From: CAVYXZ01 sp965223835 | GTDB taxonomy: Bacteria > Chloroflexota > Anaerolineae > Aggregatilineales > Phototrophicaceae | Direction of reading: 5' to 3' | Length of the DNA: 64,000 nucleotides | Assembly (NCBI GenBank): GCA_965223835.1 | Contig: CBDCXQ010000001.1 | Coordinates: forward strand, 3,968,001 to 4,032,000 | Part shown: positions 8,534 through 17,807 of the stretch, in pieces | Position numbering within the stretch: position 1 is the stretch's first letter | How the letters are laid out: every line of letters starts with the position of its first letter | Notes under the pieces: generated by a model | What the model was told of the DNA's origin: nothing | Seen by the model: only the letters and a program-made list of their open reading frames with translations | The model's database searches: none | Translations under genes and position numbers: made by a program

Positions 8534-9727
8534 TCATTGCCGATCAAGCCAGGCCTGAGTCTCATCGCGGATATACTGATAAAATTCTTTGCGGCGTACA
8601 CGAAGTACCTGCTGGTGATAGGCACGGGCTTTGTCCAGATTCTCGGTAGCCAGTCTCGTCAAAAGCGTTGGCGATTTTACAAACTCCGTGATCTTGTCTG
8701 CCAGAGCCTGCACATTTCCCGGTGGCACCCGCGCTTCATCGGATAATAACTCCGGGATACCCCCTACCGTTGACCCTATACAGGGCAATCCCCGGGCCAT
8801 CGCCTCAATCATGGCGCGGGGTAAACCTTCCTGACGCGACGGCAGCACAAACAGATGGGCCTGATCAAGCTGTGCCCGCACTTGTGGTCCCGGTGCCAGA
8901 TTGCCAGTAAACGTAATGGCTTCGCCTAAACCGATTTGGACAGCTTGAGCTTCAAGTTCTTGCCGATGCTTACCATCACCGACCAATGTTAGATGCAAAT
9001 TCAACCCGCGCTCCAAGCAAAGTGCAACCGCATCAATTAAAACATCAGCGGCTTTATTCATTTGATCCAGTGATCCAACAAGAATCAATCGCAGCGGTGT
9101 CGGCAATTCAGTGAATATACGGGCAGATGCGACAAACGCCTCATCAGTCAAATCGATGCTGGAATAATGCGTTGTGAAGGCGTTGGGACCAGGCGGATAG
9201 CGTCTTTGAAGCGCTGCTGCTGTCACATAAGCCGCCGCACTGGCATTAGCACACTGATGGCGCAGATTATGGGCGAACCACTGTCGAAATACTGGACGCA
9301 ACGGATGGCGTACAGCGCCCGGCCCGAAGACATCATAAGGATCGCCAACAACTTCGACACCGTAAGGATAGCCATCAGGCAGTACATTGATAATGGATGA
9401 CGCGATGGTCAATGGTAAGCGCAACACGATCGCACGCGACGCTCTAATATGGTGTTTGAGGGTCGCTTGAATATGCCGATACCTTTGAACATACTGAATT
9501 GGACCATGATAGAACGGTAAAGGCAGTGCCTGTACGCCTGTACCGCTGGCGAGTACAGCATCTTCAGGGGGCGATTCTCTCTTTTCAGCGCGAACCAGGA
9601 GATTAACTTCATCATATACATCAAGGTAGCGAGACCAATTATTATATCCAACCGAAGGGCTTAAGCCCCATAAAGCACCTTCGTTGGTAATTATAAAACG
9701 CGCACTAGGCGACACCACCACTTTCAT
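8534..9727 (-). CDS. GT4 glycosyltransferase
   Basis: 397 residues, last gene of the minus-strand polysaccharide cluster. Seen: a GT-B fold C-terminal half with 'LILVGSLDQMNKAADVLIDA', 'LVGDGKHRQELEAQA', 'FTGNLAPGPQV' and the donor-binding 'LFVLPSRQEGLPRAMIEAMARG' region (Glu-rich EX7E-type motif), then 'VGGIPELL'. Known: retaining transferases that move a sugar from a nucleotide donor. Its start overlaps the end of the preceding glycosyltransferase gene by 23 bases, so the two are translated from the same message. Acceptor and sugar are unknown. Confidence 0.88.
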   Translation of the reverse strand: MKVVVSPSARFIITNEGALWGLSPSVGYNNWSRYLDVYDEVNLLVRAEKRESPPEDAVLASGTGVQALPLPFYHGPIQYVQRYRHIQATLKHHIRASRAIVLRLPLTIASSIINVLPDGYPYGVEVVGDPYDVFGPGAVRHPLRPVFRQWFAHNLRHQCANASAAAYVTAAALQRRYPPGPNAFTTHYSSIDLTDEAFVASARIFTELPTPLRLILVGSLDQMNKAADVLIDAVALCLERGLNLHLTLVGDGKHRQELEAQAVQIGLGEAITFTGNLAPGPQVRAQLDQAHLFVLPSRQEGLPRAMIEAMARGLPCIGSTVGGIPELLSDEARVPPGNVQALADKITEFVKSPTLLTRLATENLDKARAYHQQVLRVRRKEFYQYIRDETQAWLDRQ

Positions 9728-10850
9728 TATACAACTCCATTAAACGAGTCGCAGATGCGTGCGTGGAAAAGTATTGTTGGACGCGTTCTCGTCCAGCAGC
9801 ACCCATGCGCCTGGCTTCTTCAGGTGAACGACTAAGGCGAATGACATCACAGGCCATGTCTTCATAATTGCCAAGATCATGTAAAATAGCCGTTTCGCCA
9901 TCAACAACTGCATCAACTAATCCCCTGACTCGGGTGCCGATTATGGGTAGACCAGCGGCCTGAGCTTCCAAAGACGCTACTGGCAAGCCTTCGAAAAGTG
10001 ATGGCATGAGAAAGAGATCGCTATTACTCATTATTTGGGCTACATCATCTCGCAGGCCCAGGAAAAGCACGTTTTCAGTTAAATTCAGCTCCCGAACTCG
10101 TTGTTCGATGGTCGGACGCAAAGGCCCATCACCTACGAGCAAAAGGCGCGCATCAGGGATGTTGCGTTGAACAATCTCAAAAATTGAAATTAATCCTATG
10201 TGGTTCTTTTGCTCGAAGAAACGTCCGACGTGAGTCAATATCAAGGTATTATTATTCCAGCCAAATGATTCCCGAAACAATTTGCGTTGCTGCGGGGTAC
10301 CAGGCTCCGGGATGTTCACTCCATAATGGAGTAGGGTCCTTCTACCATGTGATTGTGATTCAAACGCTTCGAGTGCGCTGAGAACATCTTTAGAACAACC
10401 GGTTGTCAACAATGAGTGCTGCAGTGCATATTGAATACTTATCTTGGCGTATAATGATCGAAGCTTACGCACGAAGTGGCGCTGCGTGAGACGAGTTTGT
10501 GGTGCAAACGTCGTGTTATGAAAGGAAGATATTACTGGGATGTCACATTGAGCAGCAATCCAGGCCGCATATCCACTGTAAACCCCCGCATGACTATGCA
10601 GCAAATCATAATTTCCTTCAATGAGAATACGACTGAGTTGCCGATAAAAACCAATATGTGCCGGGCCAAATGGACAGTGAATAACGTGCGCACCATGACT
10701 TTGCGCTTCAGCAGCCAGGCTCCCCACAGAAGCTCCTCGACAACAGACATCCATTACGTAATCTTCCCGTGGTACGACTTGAAGCATGGACAGGAGCCAT
10801 CTCTCAACCCCACCTCGCTCCAATTCACCGACTAAATGAAGAATCCTCAA
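9705..10850 (-). CDS. GT4 glycosyltransferase
   Basis: 381 residues. Seen: N-terminal 'LHLVGELERGGVERWLLSML' (Gly-rich acceptor-domain start of GT4 enzymes), 'HVGRFFEQKNHIGLISIF', 'LLVGDGPLRPTIEQ', 'FLGLRDDVAQIMSNSDLFL' and the EX7E-type 'EGLPVASLEAQAAGLP'. It is closely similar in layout to the gene at 14203-15321, so the two probably arose by duplication. It lies seven bases after the FkbM methyltransferase gene upstream and overlaps the next glycosyltransferase. Role: assembly of a repeat unit on a lipid carrier, inferred from context. Confidence 0.88.
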   Translation of the reverse strand: MRILHLVGELERGGVERWLLSMLQVVPREDYVMDVCCRGASVGSLAAEAQSHGAHVIHCPFGPAHIGFYRQLSRILIEGNYDLLHSHAGVYSGYAAWIAAQCDIPVISSFHNTTFAPQTRLTQRHFVRKLRSLYAKISIQYALQHSLLTTGCSKDVLSALEAFESQSHGRRTLLHYGVNIPEPGTPQQRKLFRESFGWNNNTLILTHVGRFFEQKNHIGLISIFEIVQRNIPDARLLLVGDGPLRPTIEQRVRELNLTENVLFLGLRDDVAQIMSNSDLFLMPSLFEGLPVASLEAQAAGLPIIGTRVRGLVDAVVDGETAILHDLGNYEDMACDVIRLSRSPEEARRMGAAGRERVQQYFSTHASATRLMELYNESGGVA

Positions 10851-10856
10851 CTCAGC

Positions 10857-11729
10857 TTACTCCGCAGTGCTTTGAAACAGGTATAGCCCAGCTATATGGG
10901 CGTCTGCCACATATGATTTGATGTTGTCCCAGGACATGAATGTCTCATCTGGGGTCTGGTGAACGTTACCGCCCAAATCCTTTACGTATAAAAGTTTCGC
11001 CGCATAATTGCCTTCTGAAAATAATGTAGTGGCGATTTCATTTCTCTCCGCTTCGTCTAAAGCAAACAGATGTAACTCAAGAATAATGCGTGGGCGGCAT
11101 TCCTTAAGCAGTGAATGCATGCCACGCACAACCATAGTTTCAGCACCTTCTACATCTATTTTGATGAACTGGACCGGCGGTTTACCTAAACGGTTCCAAT
11201 AATCATCCAATGTAATCGTATTGATCTGTCGCCAATCTTTCCGCTGATCTGAGAGGTTCTTTAAACTCGAAACTTTCGTGCTATTTCCCACATTGATTTG
11301 AGTGACGCCCGTTTCATTACTAACAGCATACTCGTTCACACTCACGTTGTTGAGTGCATTGATTTCAACATTTTCACGTAACCGATCAATATTTTCAGAA
11401 ATGGGATCAAAACTATGCACCTGTCCCAGGTCAGTCACGAGTTTAGAAAACAATAATGTGTATAGTCCATAATGTGCCCCAACATCGAACACAATATTGC
11501 CCGGTTCGATAATCTCAGGCAGCATATCGCGTGCCTCCAACTCGTGACCAAAAATAAGACCGTAGTCTTCTTGTTTGCCCGGATAAAGCACAAACTTGAT
11601 TGATTGGCCTAGCTCTTGATGGGATACAACCATACGCTTGGGAAGGACAAGGGGGAGGAGTCTTCTTCGGACCGAGCGTGGGACGATCGTTTTGAACGTT
11701 GAATAAGCGATTTGCTTTATCATTAGCAT
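10857..11729 (-). CDS. FkbM family methyltransferase
   Basis: 290 residues, with AAGG just upstream of the ATG. Seen: SAM-binding motif I 'IVFDVGAHYGLYTLLFSKL', motif II-like 'VHSFDPISENIDRL', and the FkbM signature 'VQFIKIDVEGAETMVVRGM' followed by 'RPRIILELH'. Known: FkbM enzymes O-methylate sugars or polyketides. Within a polysaccharide cluster it probably methylates a sugar hydroxyl. The N-terminal 60 residues are basic and less conserved. Confidence 0.88.
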   Translation of the reverse strand: MLMIKQIAYSTFKTIVPRSVRRRLLPLVLPKRMVVSHQELGQSIKFVLYPGKQEDYGLIFGHELEARDMLPEIIEPGNIVFDVGAHYGLYTLLFSKLVTDLGQVHSFDPISENIDRLRENVEINALNNVSVNEYAVSNETGVTQINVGNSTKVSSLKNLSDQRKDWRQINTITLDDYWNRLGKPPVQFIKIDVEGAETMVVRGMHSLLKECRPRIILELHLFALDEAERNEIATTLFSEGNYAAKLLYVKDLGGNVHQTPDETFMSWDNIKSYVADAHIAGLYLFQSTAE

Positions 11730-11757
11730 CTAGACCTTATTGTGTAGTGGTGTTTGT

Positions 11758-13266
11758 TTACTGATCAATTGAGTGCTGCTCAATGGACACTGATTTTGAA
11801 CCAAACCACAAGACAATGGCTGGGACAAGGGGTCTAATAACCATTGTAACAGAATTATTATCCGAGTCGCTGACAATGTAGGTTACACAGAAAAGGATGA
11901 GAAAGGGTATCCACAGCCGAAATATGTCATCTTGATGTAGATTGTAATACCAGCGCCTCACCAGACCTACCAGCAACCCTAAGGTAACAAATAATAATGG
12001 TGCAATAAATACACCGAAATTGAGCATCGCTTCGCCCATTAAGCCATAAACACGTGAGGCTTGCCGTACGCCGGGAATATATGTACCTGGCCCGTATAAT
12101 GCCTGAGTACCTTCCATCACTTTATGGGGTGGCTTGTCCGGCCATAGTGCTCGAGGGACAATTACGGTGTACCCAGCGAGATAAGTACGACCCCGACCAT
12201 AAGGAAAACTATCCCATCTCGAGAGGTTATGCAGGATATACGCTTGAACATCAGCCCGGCTTAAATCAGAAACAATAGCCGCCACAAACGTTCGGTTTGT
12301 CTCCTCTTCAAACGTGCTTAGCTCAGTTGGATTCTCTAAAACACGGGTAAAGTCCGATCCAAGCCCTTTGTAAAAACCCATGATGTACATGAAAATGACT
12401 GCGACAATCGCACCGATTAAAAGAAATTGCCTGGACAAAGGTCGCAACCAGAGATGAATGATGCCTACTGCCCAGATCATGGCATAAACGGTGTTACCTC
12501 GGCTACCGCGCAACCCACCAAAGAAGATACGGGTAACGAAAAAAAGTAGTAATATACCCAGGATTAAAGGCCATGACTTGACGCCGTGACTACGTGCAAT
12601 GGTAACAATCGCAATCATGAGCAAGAATGGGAAACTTTCAGAAATTGTAAAAAGCACGCCAGAACCCTGGAAGTTGCCCTCGCTATAACGCTGTTCATAC
12701 TGGCTGATATAGCCTTCAATGCCACCAGATTGGATATAAACATAAATCTGTAGCGCGGCAGTAATGATGAGGCCCAGATAAAGCACAATGACGAGCATCT
12801 GCGGATTGATGACACGCATTTTTTGGCGCGTTCGTGCTGGTTGCAATTTTATCCAGCCCCGTGTAATACGATAAATCACCAGACCAAAGGCATTGAGAAT
12901 TGCCATTCCACCAATCCATGGCCGCCAATCCGGCAAGGGAGTCAAAAAGACCATCTTATAATCCCACAGGACAATCAACAACGGGGCCAGGAAAAAAAAG
13001 TGTAAGCCAAACAGCCCAACCCACCCAACTGGATCCATTTGATCCATGCGCCCACGCAGCCAATCAATCGCATCAATACCAATGATCACACCACATAGTG
13101 TTACTGGAATAGTGAACCAATGCAGAAACTGATTGGGGGACAGAATTACGAATAGCGCTATCGAAAAAGAACAAAGTATTATTGAGACGATAAAACTATC
13201 AGCGTCTTTGCGGATACCAGGAACGGACAATTCAGGAGGTTGAATCTGCTTAGCTGACTTTATCAT
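11758..13266 (-). CDS. Wzy-like polysaccharide polymerase (O-antigen polymerase-like)
   Basis: 502 residues, with about twelve hydrophobic segments and a large loop between later helices containing 'RWDSFPYGRGRTYLAGYTVIVPRALWPDKP'-like sequence (start R-W-D-S-F). Loops rich in Arg and Gly ('FFGGLRGSRGNT') match oligosaccharide repeat-unit polymerases of the Wzy/ligase group, whose sequences diverge widely while keeping this topology. Role: joins lipid-linked repeat units on the outer face of the membrane. The identification rests on topology, motifs and its neighbours (flippase and glycosyltransferases), so the family call is good but not proven. Confidence 0.75.
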   Translation of the reverse strand: MIKSAKQIQPPELSVPGIRKDADSFIVSIILCSFSIALFVILSPNQFLHWFTIPVTLCGVIIGIDAIDWLRGRMDQMDPVGWVGLFGLHFFFLAPLLIVLWDYKMVFLTPLPDWRPWIGGMAILNAFGLVIYRITRGWIKLQPARTRQKMRVINPQMLVIVLYLGLIITAALQIYVYIQSGGIEGYISQYEQRYSEGNFQGSGVLFTISESFPFLLMIAIVTIARSHGVKSWPLILGILLLFFVTRIFFGGLRGSRGNTVYAMIWAVGIIHLWLRPLSRQFLLIGAIVAVIFMYIMGFYKGLGSDFTRVLENPTELSTFEEETNRTFVAAIVSDLSRADVQAYILHNLSRWDSFPYGRGRTYLAGYTVIVPRALWPDKPPHKVMEGTQALYGPGTYIPGVRQASRVYGLMGEAMLNFGVFIAPLLFVTLGLLVGLVRRWYYNLHQDDIFRLWIPFLILFCVTYIVSDSDNNSVTMVIRPLVPAIVLWFGSKSVSIEQHSIDQ

Positions 13267-13330
13267 GGTAAACCATTACTAACCTAGTATAAGGATATGG
13301 ATAATTTGTCACTCGATAGATGATTTAGCC

Positions 13331-14110
13331 TCAATTGAGAAGACCAAACTTACGTAAAACTCGATACATATTGTAAGATAAAGGATAATTCATCACTTGA
13401 GCCACTCTACCGTGATAGGCTCCTTTGTTATTGTAACGGGATGGAAGTTCTTTATTTTTTATACATTGAATATCTAGTATAAAGGCTGGATTGTTCCGCA
13501 ATTCCCAGTAGCCTGGATAAGGGTAAACCTCATCTACTGGGGCCGAAGGTGTTCCCCATTTGGTCAAGCTAATACTCGATGAAAACGGTTCTAACAGTTG
13601 ACGAATTGTATCTAATTGACCAAGCATAAATTCTTTAGTCCCGTGATAATGAATAGGTACATTTAGGCACAATCGACCACTATTCTTCAAGACCCGGTTG
13701 CATTGGAAGAGACCCCATTGAAGTGTACAACCATATTCTGCCCAATGCTCCATTGTTTGATTGCCAATTACTAAGTCAAACATCTCATCATCGAAGGACA
13801 ACTCAGCAAGGTTTTCTAGGCGAGTGGCAACAGTTTGCTCTCCAAAATATTCTTCAGCAACATCTATTCCCTCGTAATGGGCACCAACTTGCTCACAATA
13901 ATCACGCAGGTAAGTCCAAGAGCCACAGCCAACATCAAGGATACGAGTTCCAGGCTTAATGTACTGGCGATAGCTCTCCACAATAGGGATGATACAACCA
14001 CCCAAAGGATATGGGGGAAAAGTGCGTTTCATCTTTTCTTGAGCAATTTTGTGCCCTTGACACTTATTATCCACAAGCATCTTACACTGGATACAAGGTG
14101 TCATCATCAT
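13331..14110 (-). CDS. Class I SAM-dependent methyltransferase
   Basis: 259 residues. Three ATG codons follow AGGAAGG in a row, so the true start is one of the three. Seen: an N-terminal Cys/His group ('CIQCKMLVDNKCQGH', possible metal site), motif I 'TRILDVGCGSWTYLRDY', 'YEGIDVAEEYF', 'FDLVIGNQTMEHW' (motif IV), and 'NRVLKNSGRLCLNVPIH'. The DUF-like N-terminal cysteines are unusual for a simple sugar methyltransferase. Located inside the polysaccharide cluster between polymerase and glycosyltransferase, so modification of the glycan is the likely role. Confidence 0.8.
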   Translation of the reverse strand: MMMTPCIQCKMLVDNKCQGHKIAQEKMKRTFPPYPLGGCIIPIVESYRQYIKPGTRILDVGCGSWTYLRDYCEQVGAHYEGIDVAEEYFGEQTVATRLENLAELSFDDEMFDLVIGNQTMEHWAEYGCTLQWGLFQCNRVLKNSGRLCLNVPIHYHGTKEFMLGQLDTIRQLLEPFSSSISLTKWGTPSAPVDEVYPYPGYWELRNNPAFILDIQCIKNKELPSRYNNKGAYHGRVAQVMNYPLSYNMYRVLRKFGLLN

Positions 14111-14202
14111 TCCTTCCTAAAGAACAATAATTCATGTTATGAGAACAAAAACACAGAGGATAGAGATGTTATAAGACCAGTATAACTGTATAGAGTTTGA
14201 CT

Positions 14203-15321
14203 TTACCCATCATAAACTTCCATCAAACCATGTAGTGATTGCTTGATGTTAAACGAGCTATTATTGACGGTTTTTAGCGCTTCTGACTGCGAAATTTCCC
14301 TTTGTTGATCCTGAAGTACCAATACTGCTTGCGCCCACTCTGAAGCTGAATGGTTAAGATTTAGACGGCATAGTAAAGACTCTATCAGATCGGTTTCATC
14401 GGAAATTTCGTTCGAGATAATAGCCGGTAAACCAGCGGCTTGTACTTCAATCAAGGTTACCGGGAGGCCCTCATGTAACGAGGGAAACAGAAATCCGTTC
14501 ATGACTCCGGTCATGAGAGCCGGTACATCATCACGGATGCCAGCAAAAAGTATGCGATCTCGTAATCCAGCTTGAGACACTTGTTGCTCAATTTCAGGAC
14601 GCAACGGACCATCGCCCACCAACAGAAAGTAGATATTATGACTGCGTTTGCACGCCTCAATCGCGATTTCGATCAAAAAGCTGTGATTTTTCTGTTCAAC
14701 AAACCGGCCCACATGCCCTATCACAAAACCATCATTGGGGATATTCAGGCTTGATCGAAGGGTATCGCAATCACCTTTCATTTCGAAGGGCTTAAGATCA
14801 ATACCATAATACAATAAACGATGACGCGGATCTTCTAGCCAATTCGATTTGAATAGTGAGTTAGCAGCAAGCTTGCTCACCGACAATTGACGCGTAGAAT
14901 AGTGCTGTATCCAATATTTCATTAACATCAAATAGCCCCGACGAGTGGGTGAGGCCTGAGCTTGTTTGGCAGATGTATCATTATGGCTATGGGCAATCCG
15001 TTTGGGGACTCTCGCCTCGGCAGCTGTTTTTAGTGTCCAACCGCTATAGTGATGGATATGGCTGTGAACAACATCATACTGACTTGTCTGCAAAATAGTG
15101 CGCAGTTTTCGAGCGTAAGTTAGCGGTTTTGAAGGGTGCATACAGGGAATAATTTGTGAACCTAAATCCAGGATTTCATTGTCATAGTCACAGGTCTTGG
15201 TTGTATGGACTAAAAAGTCCATCTGATAACTTGTCCGATCAATGTGTCGTAAGATATGCATCAACCAGGTTTCAACACCGCCGCGATCCATGCCAGCAAC
15301 AACATGAAGAATTCGAGTCAT
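14203..15321 (-). CDS. GT4 glycosyltransferase
   Basis: 372 residues. Seen: 'LHVVAGMDRGGVETWLMHIL' start, 'HVGRFVEQKNHSFLIEIA', 'LLVGDGPLRPEIEQQV', 'FAGIRDDVPALMTGVM' and 'EGLPVTLIEVQAAGLPAII', the same motif order as the gene at 9705-10850. Its ATG overlaps the stop codon of the upstream FkbM gene as ATGA, indicating translational coupling. Known: EpsF/GT4-type enzymes extend exopolysaccharide repeat units. Confidence 0.88.
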   Translation of the reverse strand: MTRILHVVAGMDRGGVETWLMHILRHIDRTSYQMDFLVHTTKTCDYDNEILDLGSQIIPCMHPSKPLTYARKLRTILQTSQYDVVHSHIHHYSGWTLKTAAEARVPKRIAHSHNDTSAKQAQASPTRRGYLMLMKYWIQHYSTRQLSVSKLAANSLFKSNWLEDPRHRLLYYGIDLKPFEMKGDCDTLRSSLNIPNDGFVIGHVGRFVEQKNHSFLIEIAIEACKRSHNIYFLLVGDGPLRPEIEQQVSQAGLRDRILFAGIRDDVPALMTGVMNGFLFPSLHEGLPVTLIEVQAAGLPAIISNEISDETDLIESLLCRLNLNHSASEWAQAVLVLQDQQREISQSEALKTVNNSSFNIKQSLHGLMEVYDG

Positions 15322-16214
15322 AATTCCAGAATACTTTCCATACGCCGTTCTGGTACACAGAGATAATTCTGGTAGGTCCCGGTGGGATCCGGCTCAATGT
15401 GCGGCGTTTTCACGGGTCCGCCACTCCCAATATGGAAAAATGAATAACCATATTCAGCCAATATTGCTTCGATTTGGCGAAATGGCCCCTCAATATAACA
15501 TTCCGCGATAATAGCGGGAGCAGAGTGCTGAAGGATTTCACGCATACCCAGCAACACCTGTTCCTCAACGCCTTCAACATCCATTTTGATCAAGTCAATC
15601 TGTTTACCACTACAAACACTATCGAGTGTTTTGACGGTTACATCGGCCAGATAGCTATCACCTGCACGAAAGCCATCGGCTTTCAACGAGGCAGATACTG
15701 GCATTTCAACGTATGGTATGTGAATTTTTAATATGCCTTCGGTGTTAGAAATGGCAATATTTTGCACAATACACCGTTCTTGCCATCCATTCAGCGCCAC
15801 ATTATTCACCAATCGTTCATACACCCGTGGCACGGGTTCAAATGCATATACCAGAGCATCAGGATTTGCAGCGCACGCAATCAGAGCGAATGTTCCCGTA
15901 TTTGCGCCAATATCGACGACCGTCTTTGCGGTTTTCGCCAGCGCATGGAAGATTCGAGTGGTCTCAACTTCAAAACCCTCTATGCCACGCCAGTGTAACG
16001 CACGGCCAATCCCTTCTCTTTTCATGCTTAAATAACGAAAAGTTTCACCATCAGGTAATGTGACAGTGAACGTAGCAGCAACAGGAAGCCTTTTCCAAAT
16101 AGCAGCGGGAAGCAAACCTGATTGACTCAAAGTGCGTAAATTGCGCCGGACTGTGGCTGAGCTAGTTAACTGTCCCGCGATCTGACGGCCTAGCGTAACA
16201 TAGGTAGGTGGCAT
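15318..16214 (-). CDS. FkbM family methyltransferase
   Basis: 298 residues, with GAGGACC as ribosome site. Seen: motif I 'VVDIGANTGTFALIACAAN', 'VYAFEPVPRVYERL', and the FkbM signature 'IDLIKMDVEGVEEQVLLGM' followed by 'APAIIAECY'. It differs enough from the other FkbM protein in the cluster to suggest a distinct methylation site on the glycan. It overlaps the next gene by four bases and lies ten bases after the flippase gene. Confidence 0.88.
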   Translation of the reverse strand: MPPTYVTLGRQIAGQLTSSATVRRNLRTLSQSGLLPAAIWKRLPVAATFTVTLPDGETFRYLSMKREGIGRALHWRGIEGFEVETTRIFHALAKTAKTVVDIGANTGTFALIACAANPDALVYAFEPVPRVYERLVNNVALNGWQERCIVQNIAISNTEGILKIHIPYVEMPVSASLKADGFRAGDSYLADVTVKTLDSVCSGKQIDLIKMDVEGVEEQVLLGMREILQHSAPAIIAECYIEGPFRQIEAILAEYGYSFFHIGSGGPVKTPHIEPDPTGTYQNYLCVPERRMESILEL

Positions 16215-16224
16215 TTATCGGTCC

Positions 16225-17607
16225 TCAATTTGCAGTTGTGGTGGATGGTGATTTTCGAATAATCCACAGTATTGTTATGAACCTCAATAAATAGCTAGTC
16301 AAATTGCTGAAAATAAGAACCATAACAGCGCCTTCTAGGCCTCTATTTGGGATAAAAAGGAAACTAGCACCTAAAGCGACCAGGGCCGGAAAACCAGATA
16401 GAATAATCTGCAATTTGAAAACATGTGCTGCGGTAACACCATAGCTCAAAAAAGAACTAAGATACGAAATTGACGCCGCAATCATGATCCAGATCAATAT
16501 TCCAGCCTCTGCTGCATATTCCGAACCATATAAAAGGTTGAGCACAAACTTGCCACAGACTAATGCAGCAAGAATCCCTGCCAAACCTAACGCTATCCCA
16601 ATCGCCTGTACTCGCAAGAGTAGTTGCCAATAAGCTCGTCTATCCCCGTTTGAATAATATTTTGCGAGACGTGGGCTGACAGTCTGTCCTAATGCCCCAA
16701 CGATGGTATTCCCAGCAATAGCCAAATACGCAATTGAAGCATAGATGCCAAGTTGCGCCTCTCCCAGGTAGCGTTCCACAAAAAAGCGCGGAATATTGCT
16801 ATTAAGTGAAATGAGCATCATCACAAATCCTAGAGGCAGAGCTATCCAGGCTAACTTCATAAGACGGGATGTATTCCACTTTGGTAGAAGATCTACCAAA
16901 GTTCCCTTCAGCCTGTAGGCATTAGGAAGGTCAAAGAAAAGAAATAACAATCCCCACACCAAGGCAAGGCCGACCACACCGCCAACGACGCTGTCTGTCA
17001 AGATCACTCCGGCGGTTAGCACCACCAAAGAAACCGGCCCCTTGATAATCATTGATTGCGCGATACGGTCCATTCGCTCATGTTGCTGAAGTAAACCGTA
17101 AATTACATCACTAAATGTCTCAAACGATTTCGCAATCCCCATTATCACAATAACTAGCACCGTCTGGTTTTGGTAAGCGCTGAGAGCAATTGCACATATG
17201 GTGGCAAATGCCAGAACAGTTGTAATGATGCGCAAACCAAAATATTCGCCGAAAGCGTACTCTTGTATCGAATCAGTAGCCTGGACCTGACGGAGTGCCA
17301 GACTTGCAAACATGATGACTGGGGCAGTCACTGCCAATCCGATAACAAACTGTCCGACTATCTCAGGGGTTCCTAGTCGGGCCAATATAACGAGCATGCC
17401 CCATTGTGACGCAGCGTATACAACATTACCGATGAAAGTCCACGAGAAATTGCGCCGTAGAGATAATGGACGCAATCGAGAGTCAGCACGAGAAGTCTGA
17501 GGATGAATCCTCCATAGTGCTCTAAGGGAGAACAATATATGCACGTCCTCAAAATCAACGATCAAACACCACTTTTTCATTCTACTGCCGATAGCAATGA
17601 CGGGCAA
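16225..17607 (-). CDS. Wzx-like polysaccharide flippase
   Basis: Up to 460 residues; about twelve to fourteen hydrophobic segments. The conserved part begins at 'LRRNFSWTFIGNVVYAASQW' around residue 50, so the first 40-50 residues may not be translated and the true start may be an internal TTG or similar codon. Seen: 'GTPEIVGQFVIGLAVTAPV' and 'RFFVERYLGEAQLGIYASIAYL', both typical of MATE/MVF-type polysaccharide transporters. Role: moves lipid-linked repeat units across the membrane for the polymerase in the same cluster. First gene of the minus-strand cluster, so a promoter should lie in 17608-17800. Confidence 0.82.
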   Translation of the reverse strand: MPVIAIGSRMKKWCLIVDFEDVHILFSLRALWRIHPQTSRADSRLRPLSLRRNFSWTFIGNVVYAASQWGMLVILARLGTPEIVGQFVIGLAVTAPVIMFASLALRQVQATDSIQEYAFGEYFGLRIITTVLAFATICAIALSAYQNQTVLVIVIMGIAKSFETFSDVIYGLLQQHERMDRIAQSMIIKGPVSLVVLTAGVILTDSVVGGVVGLALVWGLLFLFFDLPNAYRLKGTLVDLLPKWNTSRLMKLAWIALPLGFVMMLISLNSNIPRFFVERYLGEAQLGIYASIAYLAIAGNTIVGALGQTVSPRLAKYYSNGDRRAYWQLLLRVQAIGIALGLAGILAALVCGKFVLNLLYGSEYAAEAGILIWIMIAASISYLSSFLSYGVTAAHVFKLQIILSGFPALVALGASFLFIPNRGLEGAVMVLIFSNLTSYLLRFITILWIIRKSPSTTTAN

Positions 17608-17807
17608 GCTGCCGTCTTAATGGAGGCGAGTAGATAAAATTACAAGTTTGACATCAATAAAGCGATTTGAATTTCGCTTCTGGATCATTCTCATTGATCT
17701 TCTGGCTGATGTTAGCTATGGTAATAGATGCACACGTGACACTCACAAGAGTCGATCTGTTGGGTAGTAAGGTTTAAGTCACCGTTAGGGCATAAACTAT
17801 CGATACT

